From Desulfobacteraceae bacterium (lineage in GTDB: Bacteria > Desulfobacterota > Desulfobacteria > Desulfobacterales > Desulfobacteraceae): a DNA stretch of 7,779 nt. Numbering within the stretch: position 1 is the stretch's first letter; the number at the start of each line of letters is the position of its first letter. A program made the position numbers and the translations under genes. Positions 1 through 5,209 of the stretch are shown one piece after another. The stretch spans positions 1 to 7,779 of the forward strand of contig JAFLJU010000213.1 in assembly GCA_022712835.1 (NCBI GenBank), written 5' to 3'. The notes beneath the pieces are model-generated. The model searched no databases and was not told the origin of the DNA. It saw only the letters and a program-made list of their open reading frames with translations.

Positions 1-130
1 CCGCCCCCAGGTTCAAACTGTTGCCATCAACATGGAAGGCTATGAACCCGTGACGGATTTGATCTTGGGAATCTTCCGGGGTAAAAAAGTAAATCATTAT
101 ATGAATTATTTTGTTTAGTATCTCTTTCAT
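1..130 (-). CDS. Partial unidentified gene, 5' end only, divergent from the LysR gene
   Basis: Read on the minus strand from an ATG at 130, the frame stays open for 43 codons to the window edge, so only the N-terminus is visible. It begins MKEILNKIIHIMIYFF and continues with a stretch containing TPEDSQ and HGFIAFHVDGN. I do not recognise the family. The main evidence is the start: a perfect GGAGG (complement of 138-142) lies 7 bases before the ATG. Divergent placement from a LysR regulator is the classic layout for a LysR target gene, so it may be controlled by the neighbour (inference). The opposite strand is also open across 2-118, ending in a TAG at 116-118, and could instead be the 3' end of a plus-strand gene. 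I prefer the minus reading because of its ribosome site. Confidence 0.6.
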   Translation of the reverse strand, partial: MKEILNKIIHIMIYFFTPEDSQDQIRHGFIAFHVDGNSLNLGA

Positions 131-137
131 TTTGTTA

Positions 138-142
138 CCTCC
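138..142 (-). promoter_or_regulatory. Shine-Dalgarno site GGAGG of the partial minus-strand gene
   Basis: The plus strand reads CCTCC here, giving GGAGG on the minus strand 7 bases upstream of the ATG at 130. This is the feature that decides for a minus-strand gene at the left edge rather than the plus-strand open frame. Confidence 0.65.
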
Positions 143-167
143 AGATTTTTCATATAGACACCATTTA

Positions 168-205
168 AATTGCACCGTCGAATTGCACCAGTCGTATTGC
201 GTCAA
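168..205. repeat. Short tandem repeat in the divergent LysR intergenic region
   Basis: AATTGCACCGTCG (168-180) is followed directly by AATTGCACCAGTCG (181-194) and a degraded third unit TATTGCGTCAA (195-205). The period is 13-14 bp. A GGTGC in opposite orientation lies at 231-235. Repeats of this kind between a LysR gene and a divergent gene are candidate regulator binding sites; which protein binds is not shown by the sequence. The rest of 131-330 holds no open frame of note. Confidence 0.5.
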
Positions 206-261
206 TTATTGTGATAGTTTAAAAATATTGGGTGCTGGTTCCCGGGTGAATTTCTTTTATG

Positions 262-290
262 TTGAAAATATATAACAGGCTTGCTATTAA
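262..290 (+). promoter_or_regulatory. Weak candidate promoter of the LysR gene
   Basis: TTGAAA (262-267) and TATTAA (285-290) are separated by 17 bp and lie about 40 bp upstream of the LysR start at 331. The -10 matches the consensus only partly, and the whole stretch is AT-rich, so a chance match is quite possible. Confidence 0.25.
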
Positions 291-330
291 GTAAAATTAT
301 AACAATTAACCCTTTGATTAAGAATTATTA

Positions 331-1278
331 ATGCTTCCCGATCTCAACCGCATCAAGGTTTTTTATTTTATATTGGTCTTCAAAAGTGTTGACCTGGCAG
401 CCCGGGAGTTAAACATCACGCCTTCTGCCGTGAGCCAGTCCCTGACAAAACTGGAGGCAGAGCTCTCGGTGCTGCTGTTTACCCGCCTGCACAAAAAACT
501 GGTGCCCACAATGGCTGGGGAGACCTTGTTTCGCATTGTCTCCCCTTTTATTCGGGATCTTGAAGCTGGCATTGATAAAATTATCCAAGCGAAACAAGTG
601 CCCTCGGGCATGCTGCGCATCGGATCTCCCATCGAGTTCGGGAAATCCTATTTTCCCGCCATCTTTGCCGCCTTCAGGGAAACCTATCCGGAAGTGGTCT
701 TTACTTTAAAACTTGGCGATCCTTCCGAGATTTTTTCCATGATCACCAGCGGAGAGCTTGATTTTGGTCTGGTGGATGTTTTTTTGACCCCGGGCCAGAT
801 TCCTGGTGATTTCGGAGTTTTCAGTAGCGAACCCCTGATTGAGGAAGAGGTGATCCTTGCCTGTTCCAAAAAATATTATGACCGGGAAATAAAAGGAGAC
901 CATTCCTTTGAAAACCTGGTTGCCAAAGAGTATATTTCTTACCAGAAAACATCCCTCACCCTTCGGAACTGGTTTAAGTATCACTTTAACCGGTTTTCCC
1001 TCGACTTGAACCGGGTGATGACCGTGGACAGTCACCAGGCAGTTATCAACGGGATTCTCAACCATTTGGGTATGGGGGTGGTTGCCGCCCATATTGTGAG
1101 CGATTCCATTGACCGAAAAGAGATCATACCTGTGCCCACGGGGCAAAAGGATGTCATCAACAAGATTTCCCTTGTCCAGCTCCAGGACAAGGTGCCAAGC
1201 CTCACTGAAAAAACATTTCTCCGGTTTTTAAAAGCAGACATCAAGGCCTCGGGCTGGTCCATTAAGTTTTTCTCTTGA
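331..1278 (+). CDS. LysR-family transcriptional regulator
   Basis: A 315-residue protein of normal LysR length. The N-terminal winged helix-turn-helix covers about residues 5-64, with the typical run around SVDLAARELNITPSAVSQS (19-37) followed by the LEAEL segment and the LLFTR and PTMAGE elements. The rest, about 92-300, is the periplasmic-binding-protein-like effector domain (PSGMLRIGSP at its start). LysR proteins act as cytoplasmic tetramers that respond to a small-molecule coinducer; the ligand cannot be read here. The start at 331 fits the family, as the helix-turn-helix begins within a few residues, but the ribosome site before it is poor. The stop codon (1276-1278) lies inside the -35 box of the azlC promoter. 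Likely targets are the divergent gene on its left, azlCD on its right, or both (inference). Confidence 0.93.
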   Translation: MLPDLNRIKVFYFILVFKSVDLAARELNITPSAVSQSLTKLEAELSVLLFTRLHKKLVPTMAGETLFRIVSPFIRDLEAGIDKIIQAKQVPSGMLRIGSPIEFGKSYFPAIFAAFRETYPEVVFTLKLGDPSEIFSMITSGELDFGLVDVFLTPGQIPGDFGVFSSEPLIEEEVILACSKKYYDREIKGDHSFENLVAKEYISYQKTSLTLRNWFKYHFNRFSLDLNRVMTVDSHQAVINGILNHLGMGVVAAHIVSDSIDRKEIIPVPTGQKDVINKISLVQLQDKVPSLTEKTFLRFLKADIKASGWSIKFFS

Positions 1279-1302
1279 CAATTTTTTAGTAGTTACTACA
1301 AT
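1275..1302 (+). promoter_or_regulatory. Near-consensus sigma-70 promoter of azlCD
   Basis: TTGACA (1275-1280, perfect -35) is followed after 16 bp by TACAAT (1297-1302, five of six at -10). Transcription would start near 1309, giving a leader of roughly 30 nt before the azlC ATG at 1341. The -35 box overlaps the LysR stop codon, so azlCD can be transcribed independently of the LysR gene although both point the same way. Confidence 0.7.
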
Positions 1303-1312
1303 AGTCACTACT
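1288..1312. promoter_or_regulatory. Double-dyad operator over the azlC promoter
   Basis: GTAGTTACTAC (1289-1299) is a perfect odd palindrome. A second TAGTCACTA (1302-1310) repeats its TAGTNACTA core exactly 12 bp downstream, and AGTAGT (1288-1293) is also the inverse of ACTACT (1307-1312). The first dyad fills the spacer and part of the -10 and the second lies at the expected transcription start, so a bound dimer would block polymerase. The symmetry suits a dimeric repressor of the winged-helix or TetR kind; its identity is unknown. Confidence 0.6.
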
Positions 1313-1340
1313 TAAGTCACCCTCATTATGGAGCAAATAA

Positions 1341-2045
1341 ATGGTAAAACAAGAGATACAGGATGCCATAAAAGCCGGTATTCCCATCTTCATCGGTTAT
1401 TTTCCCGCTGCCGTGGCATTTGGAATCCTGTCCAAAACCACCGGAGTCACCCTGTTGGAATCTTTTTTATTTTCCGCCGTGGTATTTGCCGGGGCCAGCC
1501 AGTTCATTGCACTGAATCTTCTGGCAACGGGCATGGGGTTCACCGGAATCATTCTGACAACCCTGCTGGTGAATTTCCGGCATTTTCTGATGAGTGCCTA
1601 CCTGTCCACCCGGATCAAGGAAACCCTTAAAAAATATTATATTTTTCTGGCATTCGGCGTCACCGATGAGGTCTTTTCCGTGCTCTCCTTTAAGTCAGGC
1701 CCCCTGTCCAAGGGGTTTGTGTTTGCAGTTCAAATGTCGGCCTATTCCGGCTGGGTCCTGGGAACCCTGTGCGGCTATCTTCTGGGGGGATTTTTACCCC
1801 CGATTTTAAGCCAGAGCATGGGAGTCGCCCTTTATGCCCTGCTGCTTGCCATCCTGATGCCCGAGATAAAGGTCTCTTTGCTCTCCTTGTTTCTGGCCCT
1901 GTCTTCGGGCCTTTTAAATTGGCTGTTGGTCTACCTGGATATCCTGCCCAGGGGCTGGAGCATCATTGTCTGCATCCTTGTCATTGCGACGGCCGGCGCT
2001 TTTTTAACCTTGAACGGGTCCCCAAAGGAGGAAATCCGTGGATGA
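1341..2045 (+). CDS. azlC: AzlC-family branched-chain amino-acid exporter, large subunit
   Basis: A 234-residue inner-membrane protein of usual AzlC length. Family marks are GYFPAAVAFGIL (19-30), the GASQFIAL segment (51-58), NFRHFLMSAYL (78-88) and FGVTDEVFSV (105-114). Several hydrophobic spans follow, including about 125-150, 160-176, 178-198 and 205-223. AzlC works with the small subunit AzlD as an efflux pump for branched-chain amino acids or their analogues (known from Bacillus AzlCD and the homologous BrnFE and YgaZH). The start at 1341 has GGAG (1330-1333) 7 bases upstream. Its last codons carry the ribosome site of azlD and overlap that gene by 8 bp, so the two are translationally coupled. 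Transcription probably comes from the promoter at 1275-1302. The exact substrate is not readable. Confidence 0.93.
   Translation: MVKQEIQDAIKAGIPIFIGYFPAAVAFGILSKTTGVTLLESFLFSAVVFAGASQFIALNLLATGMGFTGIILTTLLVNFRHFLMSAYLSTRIKETLKKYYIFLAFGVTDEVFSVLSFKSGPLSKGFVFAVQMSAYSGWVLGTLCGYLLGGFLPPILSQSMGVALYALLLAILMPEIKVSLLSLFLALSSGLLNWLLVYLDILPRGWSIIVCILVIATAGAFLTLNGSPKEEIRG
2024..2031 (+). promoter_or_regulatory. Strong Shine-Dalgarno site of azlD inside azlC
   Basis: AAAGGAGG lies within the 3' end of azlC, 6 bases before the GTG at 2038. It fixes the azlD start at a GTG, since no ATG in that frame is available nearby, and implies coupled translation giving balanced subunits. Confidence 0.75.
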
Positions 2046-2349
2046 AAATTTGATCCCTTTGATTCTGGGTATGGCCGCCGTAACCTATGGACCCAGGCTG
2101 TTGCCTTTCTTGCTTTTCAGCAAGATCAAAATTTCCAGAAGGGTGGATGCTTTTTTGAAATGTATTCCCGTGGCAGCGATTGGTGCCCTGATCATCCCCG
2201 GCGTCATGACGGCCACCCCGGAATTGCCGGGGGCAGCCTTGCTAGGGATCGGATTTACAGCAATTTTTGGTCTTTTCAAGGGGGGCATCATTGTGCCAGT
2301 GCTTGGATCGGTGGGGGTTACCTATCTGGCCCTGACCTGGCTCGGATAG
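2038..2349 (+). CDS. azlD: AzlD-family exporter small subunit
   Basis: A 103-residue membrane protein with the AzlD signature: a first hydrophobic span, then TYGPRLLPFLL (16-26), a basic cytoplasmic stretch (KIKISRR), and a helix with CIPVAAIGALIIPGV (42-56). Two further hydrophobic stretches follow at about 66-80 and 84-101. It is the obligatory small partner of AzlC. The start is a GTG overlapping the end of azlC by 8 bp and is supported by a near-perfect ribosome site. The last codons run into a 15-bp tandem repeat, and the TAG stop lies inside the first repeat unit, so the C-terminus (TWLG) may have been shaped by the repeat expansion. Length is normal for the family. Confidence 0.92.
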   Translation: MDENLIPLILGMAAVTYGPRLLPFLLFSKIKISRRVDAFLKCIPVAAIGALIIPGVMTATPELPGAALLGIGFTAIFGLFKGGIIVPVLGSVGVTYLALTWLG

Positions 2350-2380
2350 GTACGGCTCGGATAGGTAAGGCTTGGATAAT
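2339..2380. repeat. 15-bp tandem repeat (about 2.7 units) at the azlD stop codon
   Basis: GGCTCGGATAGGTAC (2339-2353) is followed by GGCTCGGATAGGTAA (2354-2368) and a partial third unit GGCTTGGATA (2369-2378). The first unit contains the azlD stop codon and the array ends about 45 bp before the TrmB-family gene. Replication slippage explains its form; a role as binding site for the downstream regulator is possible but unproven. Confidence 0.75.
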
Positions 2381-2422
2381 ATGAAATGAAAACAAGGCAA
2401 ACTTAAAGGAAGAAGAGGGCAG

Positions 2423-3265
2423 ATGGAAAAACCAATGCGCATGATGATGGATATGAAAACCCTGGGGTTTTCTGAATATGAGTGCAAAGCCTATCTAAAA
2501 CTGCTCGAAGAGTTTCCCTTGAACGGATACGCCTTGAGCAAAGCCTCGGGAATCCCCCGGTCCAGAATTTATGAAGTGTTGAAAAACCTCATTGACAAGC
2601 AGATGGTCTTTGAGCAGGCCGACGAAAAAAATAGGGTTTATTACCCCATGGAACCTAAAATTTTCATTCAAAAACTCAAGGCTCATTATGAGAAATTGTT
2701 TGGGGATTTGTCTGAATATACGGGTAAGCTCTACCGGGAACCCAAGCAGGATGACAAGCTGGTGGTCATATCGGGCCGGGAAAATATTATGAGCTTTTTA
2801 AAGCTGCTAATCAACGGTGCCCGGGAACGGGTGGCTGTTTCCATTTGGGAAGAAGAGATAAAAGAACTAACCGAGGAACTGGATGCTGCCCTGGATCGGG
2901 GGGTCATGCTTAGGGGAATCTATTTCGGGAAAAAAACGGCTTACACCTGTCTTACGCCCCATCGGCGGATTGACCGGTATATGGCTGAAAAAAAAGAGCG
3001 ATACCTGTCCATCATCATTGATCATACCCATGCCATTTCCGGTATTATGTCAAGGGATTCCAATGCTAAGGTGACCTGGACCCGGGACGAGGGATTTATT
3101 GAGGTGAGCGAGGATTACATCGCCCATGACCTGGTGGTCAACCTTTATTCGGCCTCCCTGGATCCCGATACCTATAAAAAGTTTGAGGCGTTTGCCGACA
3201 ACGTCCATGACCATTATTTTCATTATTCAAACGAGGAACTGGCCACCTATAAAAATCTGATATAG
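2423..3265 (+). CDS. TrmB-family transcriptional regulator
   Basis: A 280-residue protein. The N-terminal winged helix-turn-helix of the TrmB type covers about residues 10-90: LGFSEYECKAYLKLL (14-28), then the recognition helix region ALSKASGIPRSRIYEVLKNL (37-56) and a wing reaching YYPMEP. A helical linker with HYEKLF follows at about 88-105. The C-terminal part (about 112-265) fits the TrmB effector domain with its phospholipase-D-like fold, including GRENIMSFLKLLINGARERV (118-137). TrmB proteins are best known as sugar-responsive regulators in archaea and occur widely in bacteria; the ligand here is unknown. The first residues hold several methionines (1, 5, 7, 8, 9, 11), so the exact start is uncertain; 2423 has AAGGA at 2406-2410, somewhat far upstream. 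It sits between azlD and the ATP-grasp gene with gaps of about 73 bp on each side, so it may control this cluster (inference). Confidence 0.9.
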   Translation: MEKPMRMMMDMKTLGFSEYECKAYLKLLEEFPLNGYALSKASGIPRSRIYEVLKNLIDKQMVFEQADEKNRVYYPMEPKIFIQKLKAHYEKLFGDLSEYTGKLYREPKQDDKLVVISGRENIMSFLKLLINGARERVAVSIWEEEIKELTEELDAALDRGVMLRGIYFGKKTAYTCLTPHRRIDRYMAEKKERYLSIIIDHTHAISGIMSRDSNAKVTWTRDEGFIEVSEDYIAHDLVVNLYSASLDPDTYKKFEAFADNVHDHYFHYSNEELATYKNLI

Positions 3266-3287
3266 GATGATTTATGAGGTCGGATGG
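3266..3287 (+). repeat. Leader repeat, copy 1 (before the ATP-grasp gene)
   Basis: This 22-bp stretch just after the TrmB stop matches 4415-4436, upstream of the DUF2284 gene, at 19 of 22 positions. Both copies contain GATTTAT- or AATTTAT-like sequence followed by AGGT and GGATGG, and both are followed by an A-rich run. They appear to be related leaders. Confidence 0.5.
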
Positions 3288-3324
3288 TAAAAAAGAGTGG
3301 ATAACAAAAAATCGAGGGGTGCAT

Positions 3325-3331
3325 AAAGGAG
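3325..3331 (+). promoter_or_regulatory. Shine-Dalgarno site deciding the ATP-grasp start
   Basis: AAAGGAG ends 8 bases before the ATG at 3340. The farther upstream in-frame ATG at 3274 lacks such a site and would add 22 residues (basic and polar) outside the recognisable fold. Confidence 0.7.
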
Positions 3332-3339
3332 TACGTCCA

Positions 3340-4266
3340 ATGATACGGATTCAGACAAACAGGGCCAGTCAACTCTTTGAAATCGCAGCCAAAAATTTGT
3401 CCCTGGTCCTTGACGGGAACCAACAACTGCCCGTGTTCAGTTATTGGTGCAAATTTTTCGGTGAGAATCCAGATGAGCAGGAAGAAAGCATCCGGCTGGT
3501 GGATGCAAAAATTTACAATCATTTGGAAAGCAAGTCCCGGGTTAATCAATTGCTCCAGGAAAAAAATATACCCAATGTTTTTCCGGCCACCTACCATTGC
3601 ATAGAAGATGCTTTAAACCACAAGGGACGAGTGGATATCTGGTTTATCAAGCCTAGCCATTTGTCCGGGGGCAGAGGGATTGAAGTTATGTCCCATGAAA
3701 AACTTTCAACCTTTGATCTCCCCCCCTATCATATTGTCCAGGAAGGAATCGAAAACATCGCATTGATCGGGGGCCGGAAGTTTGTCGTTCGTGTCTATGG
3801 GTTTTTATGGAATAAAAATCTCTATATCTTTGATGACGGTTTTGTTCTGGTCCACGGGCCGCAATATGTATACAAGAGCACGGACTATGGTATCCAGGTG
3901 GATCACCAGGGGTATCAGGATGCCGAAAACCTGGTTGAAATGCGGTTGTTATCAAGTTTTGATCCCGGCAATAGGATTATGGAAAAAGCCAGTGCGGCCA
4001 TGGAAAAAATAGCGCCGATCCTGGAGGAGACCCTTTCCGCCACATCGCAAAGGCAGTATCTGATCCTGGGAATCGATGTGCTGGTGTTGGATGACGGAAA
4101 TTTAAAATTTATTGAAATAAACGCCATCCCCAATTTTGTGCATTCCCCGTCAATAAACAGGGAGTTGAATGTCCCTTTGTTTGAGCATGTGATGCGCATG
4201 GTTTATGGTCTGGACACCAATCGGTTCCAAAAATTGGACACTCCCGATCATCCCTTATTTGGGTGA
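3340..4266 (+). CDS. Tubulin-tyrosine-ligase-like ATP-grasp ligase
   Basis: A 308-residue cytoplasmic protein with the TTL branch of the ATP-grasp fold. Visible marks are the ATP-binding lysine and glycine-rich loop WFIKPSHLSGGRGIEVM (101-117, K104); IVQEGIENIALIGGRKFVVR (132-151), matching the TTL pattern ending RKFDLRVY; and the metal-binding end LGIDVLVLDDGNLKFIEINA (243-262) with D246, E259 and N261. All key residues seem present, so it should be active. ATP-grasp enzymes of this branch join a carboxylate to an amine through an acylphosphate, classically adding amino acids to peptides or proteins. In bacteria the substrates are mostly unknown, and I cannot name one. The start at 3340 is chosen for its ribosome site; 3274 is the alternative. 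It follows the TrmB gene by 74 bp and is followed by a terminator-like hairpin. A collapsed partial copy lies at 5111-5175. Confidence 0.85.
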   Translation: MIRIQTNRASQLFEIAAKNLSLVLDGNQQLPVFSYWCKFFGENPDEQEESIRLVDAKIYNHLESKSRVNQLLQEKNIPNVFPATYHCIEDALNHKGRVDIWFIKPSHLSGGRGIEVMSHEKLSTFDLPPYHIVQEGIENIALIGGRKFVVRVYGFLWNKNLYIFDDGFVLVHGPQYVYKSTDYGIQVDHQGYQDAENLVEMRLLSSFDPGNRIMEKASAAMEKIAPILEETLSATSQRQYLILGIDVLVLDDGNLKFIEINAIPNFVHSPSINRELNVPLFEHVMRMVYGLDTNRFQKLDTPDHPLFG

Positions 4267-4293
4267 TCATATAACCATGCGTGGCTTTTTGGC

Positions 4294-4318
4294 AACGGGG
4301 GCAAGATCCGTTATTTTT
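4294..4318 (+). terminator. Candidate intrinsic terminator after the ATP-grasp gene
   Basis: AACGG (4294-4298) pairs with CCGTT (4308-4312), extended inward by one G-T wobble, around a 7-base loop, and is followed by ATTTTT. It starts 28 bases after the ligase stop. The stem is short, so termination may be partial. A second imperfect hairpin, GATCA-T-CCC with GGG-TGATC (4246-4268), overlaps the stop codon itself but has no T-run. Confidence 0.45.
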
Positions 4319-4365
4319 CCTAAGGGAATGTATGGTTTTTGAGCAGAGTCCCTGGCAATGACCCC

Positions 4366-4388
4366 TTATCTGATCAGCCGTCTGATAA
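4366..4388. repeat. Inverted repeat upstream of the DUF2284 gene
   Basis: TTATC (4366-4370) is inverse to GATAA (4384-4388), and within it ATCAG (4373-4377) is inverse to CTGAT (4382-4386) around CCGT. It lies in the 191-bp gap between the ligase and DUF2284 genes. It could be an operator or an mRNA hairpin. I find no convincing -35/-10 pair in this gap. Confidence 0.35.
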
Positions 4389-4414
4389 AAACAAATAATG
4401 AAAAAGATCTTATT

Positions 4415-4436
4415 GATAATTTATAAGGTAGGATGG
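4415..4436 (+). repeat. Leader repeat, copy 2 (before the DUF2284 gene)
   Basis: Matches 3266-3287 at 19 of 22 positions, and the A-rich sequence that follows is also similar (AAAAA, then GAG, then GA and ACAAAAAA-like). It ends 21 bases before the preferred DUF2284 start. Confidence 0.5.
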
Positions 4437-4444
4437 AGAAAAAT

Positions 4445-4450
4445 AGAGGA
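4445..4450 (+). promoter_or_regulatory. Shine-Dalgarno site deciding the DUF2284 start
   Basis: AGAGGA lies 7 bases before the ATG at 4458. The in-frame ATG at 4398 has no ribosome site and would add 20 residues encoded partly by the leader repeat. Confidence 0.6.
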
Positions 4451-4457
4451 CAAAAAA

Positions 4458-5108
4458 ATGAATAAAAAAGAAAAAATAAACGAGTTGGTTCAACAGGCAC
4501 ACAAAGCCGGGGCAAGCGAGGTGGCCATTGTTTCGGCAAAAGAAATTGTGGTGGACGATACCCTGGCCAAATTTTGCCTAAAACCTCGATGTGAAAATTA
4601 TGGGTTGTCAAAAAGTTGTCCTCCCCATGTCGGGGGTCCCGATTCATTTAGAAAACAGCTTGAAAACTTTGAGCAAGCGCTTTTTATAAAAATAGAAGTT
4701 CCTTCAGAAATCCTTTTCTCCAATGAGCGCCGGGAGGTTTTTCAATTGCTCCACGAGGTAGGGGCAGGGATTGAACAGGGGGCAAAGCAAATGGGATTTA
4801 CACGGGCACAGGCCTATGCCGGCGGGTCGTGTAAATTTCTTTTCTGTTATGATCATTCGGACTGTCGTGCGCTGTCGGAAAAAGGAAATTGCAGAAACCC
4901 TCAATCTGCCAGACCGTCCATGTCGGGATTCGGCATTCATGTGGCAAAGCTTGTGGAAACCGCCGGGTGGTCCATGGGTGGTGCCACCCTTGGTATTCGT
5001 GCCACCCAGAGCACCGGCATGGGTCCTGATACCGTCGACACCAAAACGTCCATTGAATCAGAGACCGTTCCCATGTCTCCCATTTACGCCTTGGTATTAA
5101 TCGATTGA
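4458..5108 (+). CDS. DUF2284 family cysteine-rich putative metal-binding protein
   Basis: A 216-residue cytoplasmic protein with the DUF2284 pattern. Seven cysteines lie in two groups: C40, C45 and C54 within FCLKPRCENYGLSKSCPPH (39-57), and C125, C130, C136 and C145 within the segment 121-150 (GGSCKFLFC, SDCRAL, GNCRNP). A conserved GFGIHVAKLVETAGW block follows at 157-171. Families with this CxxxxC...YG...CPP arrangement are predicted to bind metal or an iron-sulfur cluster and are common in anaerobes; no reaction is firmly known to me. There is no signal peptide or membrane segment. The start at 4458 is preferred over 4398 because of AGAGGA and spacing. It lies 191 bp after the ligase, beyond a possible terminator, so it may have its own promoter. 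The leader resembles that of the ligase gene. Confidence 0.82.
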   Translation: MNKKEKINELVQQAHKAGASEVAIVSAKEIVVDDTLAKFCLKPRCENYGLSKSCPPHVGGPDSFRKQLENFEQALFIKIEVPSEILFSNERREVFQLLHEVGAGIEQGAKQMGFTRAQAYAGGSCKFLFCYDHSDCRALSEKGNCRNPQSARPSMSGFGIHVAKLVETAGWSMGGATLGIRATQSTGMGPDTVDTKTSIESETVPMSPIYALVLID

Positions 5109-5110
5109 TA

Positions 5111-5175
5111 GGTGCATAAAGGAGTTTTGTTCAATTGAACAGGAAGGAGCATCCGGCTGTTATCAAGTCTTGATC
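5111..5175 (+). pseudogene. Collapsed remnant of an ATP-grasp gene copy
   Basis: Three pieces match the ligase gene in order. GGTGCATAAAGGAGT (5111-5125) is identical to 3318-3332, including the ribosome site, and the next bases (GTTCAA, TGA, AC) resemble GTCCAATGATAC at the ligase start. Positions 5140-5159 match 3478-3498 with 18 matches, one mismatch and one gap, ending in the identical AGCATCCGGCTG. Positions 5154-5175 match 3943-3964 at 20 of 22. The last two pieces overlap at CGGCTG/CGGTTG, which are exactly 450 bp apart in the intact gene, so the join keeps the reading frame (SIRL joined to RLLSSLD). After 5175 the similarity fades and the frame soon meets a stop. It cannot encode an enzyme. 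Confidence 0.65.
5128..5141. repeat. Perfect 14-bp palindrome
   Basis: TGTTCAATTGAACA is its own reverse complement. It lies inside the ligase remnant, at the place matching the ligase start codon, where the intact gene is not palindromic. It could be an operator, a deletion or repair scar, or chance. Confidence 0.5.
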
Positions 5176-5203
5176 AAAGCGTTTGGACAGTTTAAAGTTG
5201 ATC
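5172..5203. terminator. Imperfect inverted repeat between convergent genes
   Basis: GATCAA (5172-5177) pairs with TTGATC (5198-5203), and further inside TTT (5182-5184) with AAA (5194-5196). It sits between the ends of the DUF2284 gene (plus) and the DUF1566 gene (minus), where a shared terminator would be expected. The internal mismatch and lack of a good T-run make it weak. Confidence 0.25.
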
Positions 5204-5209
5204 TCTATA

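Noticed and set aside
2..118. Plus-strand open frame at the left edge ending in TAG (116-118)
   Set aside because: It is open and looks protein-like, but the opposite strand has an ATG with a well-placed GGAGG and is also open to the edge. Only one is likely real, and the start signal favours the minus strand.
706..1146. 146-codon minus-strand open frame inside the LysR gene
   Set aside because: It is antisense to a clear LysR protein, matches no family I know and is best explained as a shadow of that gene.
3284..3304. Six-codon leader peptide frame (ATG at 3284) before the ligase gene
   Set aside because: It has no ribosome site, and the frame is not kept in the related leader upstream of the DUF2284 gene.
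3274..3339. Longer N-terminus for the ATP-grasp protein from the ATG at 3274
   Set aside because: No ribosome site precedes it, the extra 22 residues add no part of the fold, and this stretch overlaps the leader repeat shared with the DUF2284 gene.
4398..4457. Longer N-terminus for the DUF2284 protein from the ATG at 4398
   Set aside because: It has no ribosome site, while 4458 has AGAGGA at good spacing; the extension is partly leader repeat.
5135..5173. Tiny TTG-started open frame after the copied ribosome site in the remnant
   Set aside because: It would give only about a dozen residues and uses a frame different from the ligase. It is a by-product of the decayed copy.
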